The notes beneath the pieces are model-generated. The model had not been told where the DNA came from and searched no databases. It saw only the letters and a list, made by a program, of their open reading frames with translations. The position numbers and the translations under genes were made by a program. Positions 63,936-64,000 of a stretch of DNA of 64,000 nucleotides are shown here, in pieces (the first letter of the stretch is position 1; each line of letters opens with the position of its first letter). This DNA comes from Pontederia crassipes. Its lineage: Eukaryota > Streptophyta > Magnoliopsida > Commelinales > Pontederiaceae. The stretch lies in NCBI GenBank assembly GCA_030549335.1, contig CM060197.1, positions 17,062,501 to 17,126,500 of the forward strand, written 5' to 3'.

Positions 63936-64000
63936 CAACCTTTGGGTGTCCTAAGAGGTGATAGATCTTTAGAACTTTAACTCTATTTCAAACCAAAGTT
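63936..64000. repeat. Possible start of a third large copy, cut by the window edge
   Basis: After the match to copy 1 ends, the sequence reads TATTAC, then CTTTAGAAC and CAAACCAAAG. This is the state found at about 56,820-56,900 and 47,650-47,730, near the start of the two large copies. A third copy entered two monomers downstream of the earlier junction would fit. The stretch is too short, and CAAACCAAAG monomers too common, to be sure. Confidence 0.4.

Larger units (their letters stand above)
1..64000. repeat. Satellite DNA array, 148-bp monomer, head to tail
   Basis: The motif GTTCAAAG recurs at 1, 149, 297, 445 and onward, so the period is 148 bp, and this continues to the last base. About 430 copies fit in the window, all in one orientation as far as I read. 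The consensus has about 51 G+C in 148 bases. No gene, RNA gene or inserted element was seen, and no stretch longer than a partial monomer falls outside the repeat. Because 148 leaves remainder 1 on division by 3, any frame shifts at each monomer and soon meets stops on either strand. Such arrays are known at centromeres and heterochromatin of plants and animals; a centromeric role is inference. It could instead be a subtelomeric or interstitial heterochromatin block. The window has no edge of the array, so total size is unknown. Confidence 0.98.
29196..64000. repeat. Family B satellite domain
   Basis: From here to the right edge, monomers carry CTTTAGAAC, AAAGATAACGC and mostly GAGTTAGG. Base 126 is usually A (CTTAGGGA) but is G in a minority. 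A recurrent B subtype keeps GAGCCTTAGAGTAAGG, which looks like the family A state at base 146. Since its other diagnostic bases are B, it is either a retained ancestral base or a small conversion from A. About 235 monomers are present and the domain runs off the right edge. Confidence 0.92.

Noticed and set aside
1-64000. Open reading frames within the array
   Set aside because: The 148-bp period shifts frame at each monomer and stops are frequent on both strands. On the minus strand, TAA occurs in CTCTAA and TGA in GGTTTGA in each monomer. Nothing longer than a few dozen codons is possible without repeat-derived chance, and there is no codon-like conservation.
1-64000. CRISPR array
   Set aside because: There are no alternating short repeats and unique spacers; the full 148 bp is repeated, including all between-marker sequence.
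1-64000. Retroelement or DNA transposon insertion, or a strand inversion
   Set aside because: I followed the monomer landmarks through the window and found the period broken only by small indels and the 32-base duplication. No foreign DNA or reversed monomers were seen.
1-64000. Naming the host species from the monomer
   Set aside because: Several plant groups have centromeric satellites near this length, but I cannot match the sequence to any from memory with confidence, so no species is claimed.
1-64000. Terminator- or promoter-like elements (CTATAAG resembling a TATA box)
   Set aside because: The motif is part of the dyad in every monomer and has no gene or start site linked to it. Satellite transcription is possible, but nothing here identifies a promoter.

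Overview
The whole 64,000-base window is one uninterrupted satellite DNA array. A monomer of 148 bp, about 34% GC, is repeated head to tail roughly 430 times. Every copy I read lies in the same orientation. I found no gene, RNA gene, transposon, LTR, microsatellite block or unique sequence. The monomer cannot carry a long reading frame: 148 is not a multiple of three, and each monomer has several stop codons on both strands. An array of this kind belongs to a eukaryotic nuclear genome and is typical of a centromeric or other constitutive heterochromatin block. The length, close to one nucleosome core (147 bp), fits that. I do not recognise the monomer as a named satellite. A plant is plausible, but the sequence alone does not settle the host.

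Two monomer families divide the window. Numbering the monomer from the GTTCAAAG that opens the window, family A has G67, T113, A119, G126 and A146. Family B has A67, A113, C119, mostly A126, and T146. Family A fills 1 to about 27,866 and family B about 29,196 to 64,000. Between them is a short B-A interleave (27,867-29,195), produced by a tandem duplication of about 1,327 bp that spans the A/B boundary.

Order increases from left to right within each family. The left part of A (1 to about 10.7 kb) is heterogeneous, with only local multi-monomer duplications (offsets 888, 1,331, 919 and 4,173 bp). Next come longer segmental copies: offset 2,811 bp for 10.7-15.3 kb, then a 2,065-bp 14-mer twice in 15.3-19.4 kb. 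From about 19.4 to 27.8 kb there is a clear higher-order repeat (HOR): a 5-monomer unit of 734 bp, containing one 142-bp monomer, alternates with a 6-monomer unit of 888 bp, giving a 1,622-bp compound unit. Family B starts with a mixed region (29.2-38 kb), passes through duplications at offsets 3,256 and 2,516 bp, and becomes a 10-mer/9-mer HOR (1,480 and 1,332 bp, paired as 2,960 and 2,812 bp) at 41.4-49 kb. The right end is a tandem segmental duplication with offset 9,174 bp. Its two copies appear nearly identical apart from a 1,776-bp (12-monomer) length difference.

Nothing here is a gene system in the usual sense. The biology lies in the array's architecture: layered amplification, two competing monomer families with a sharp boundary, HOR units of changing length, and a conserved short dyad in nearly every monomer. 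Offsets were obtained by locating marker variants by eye. Block boundaries are approximate to within about one monomer unless stated otherwise.
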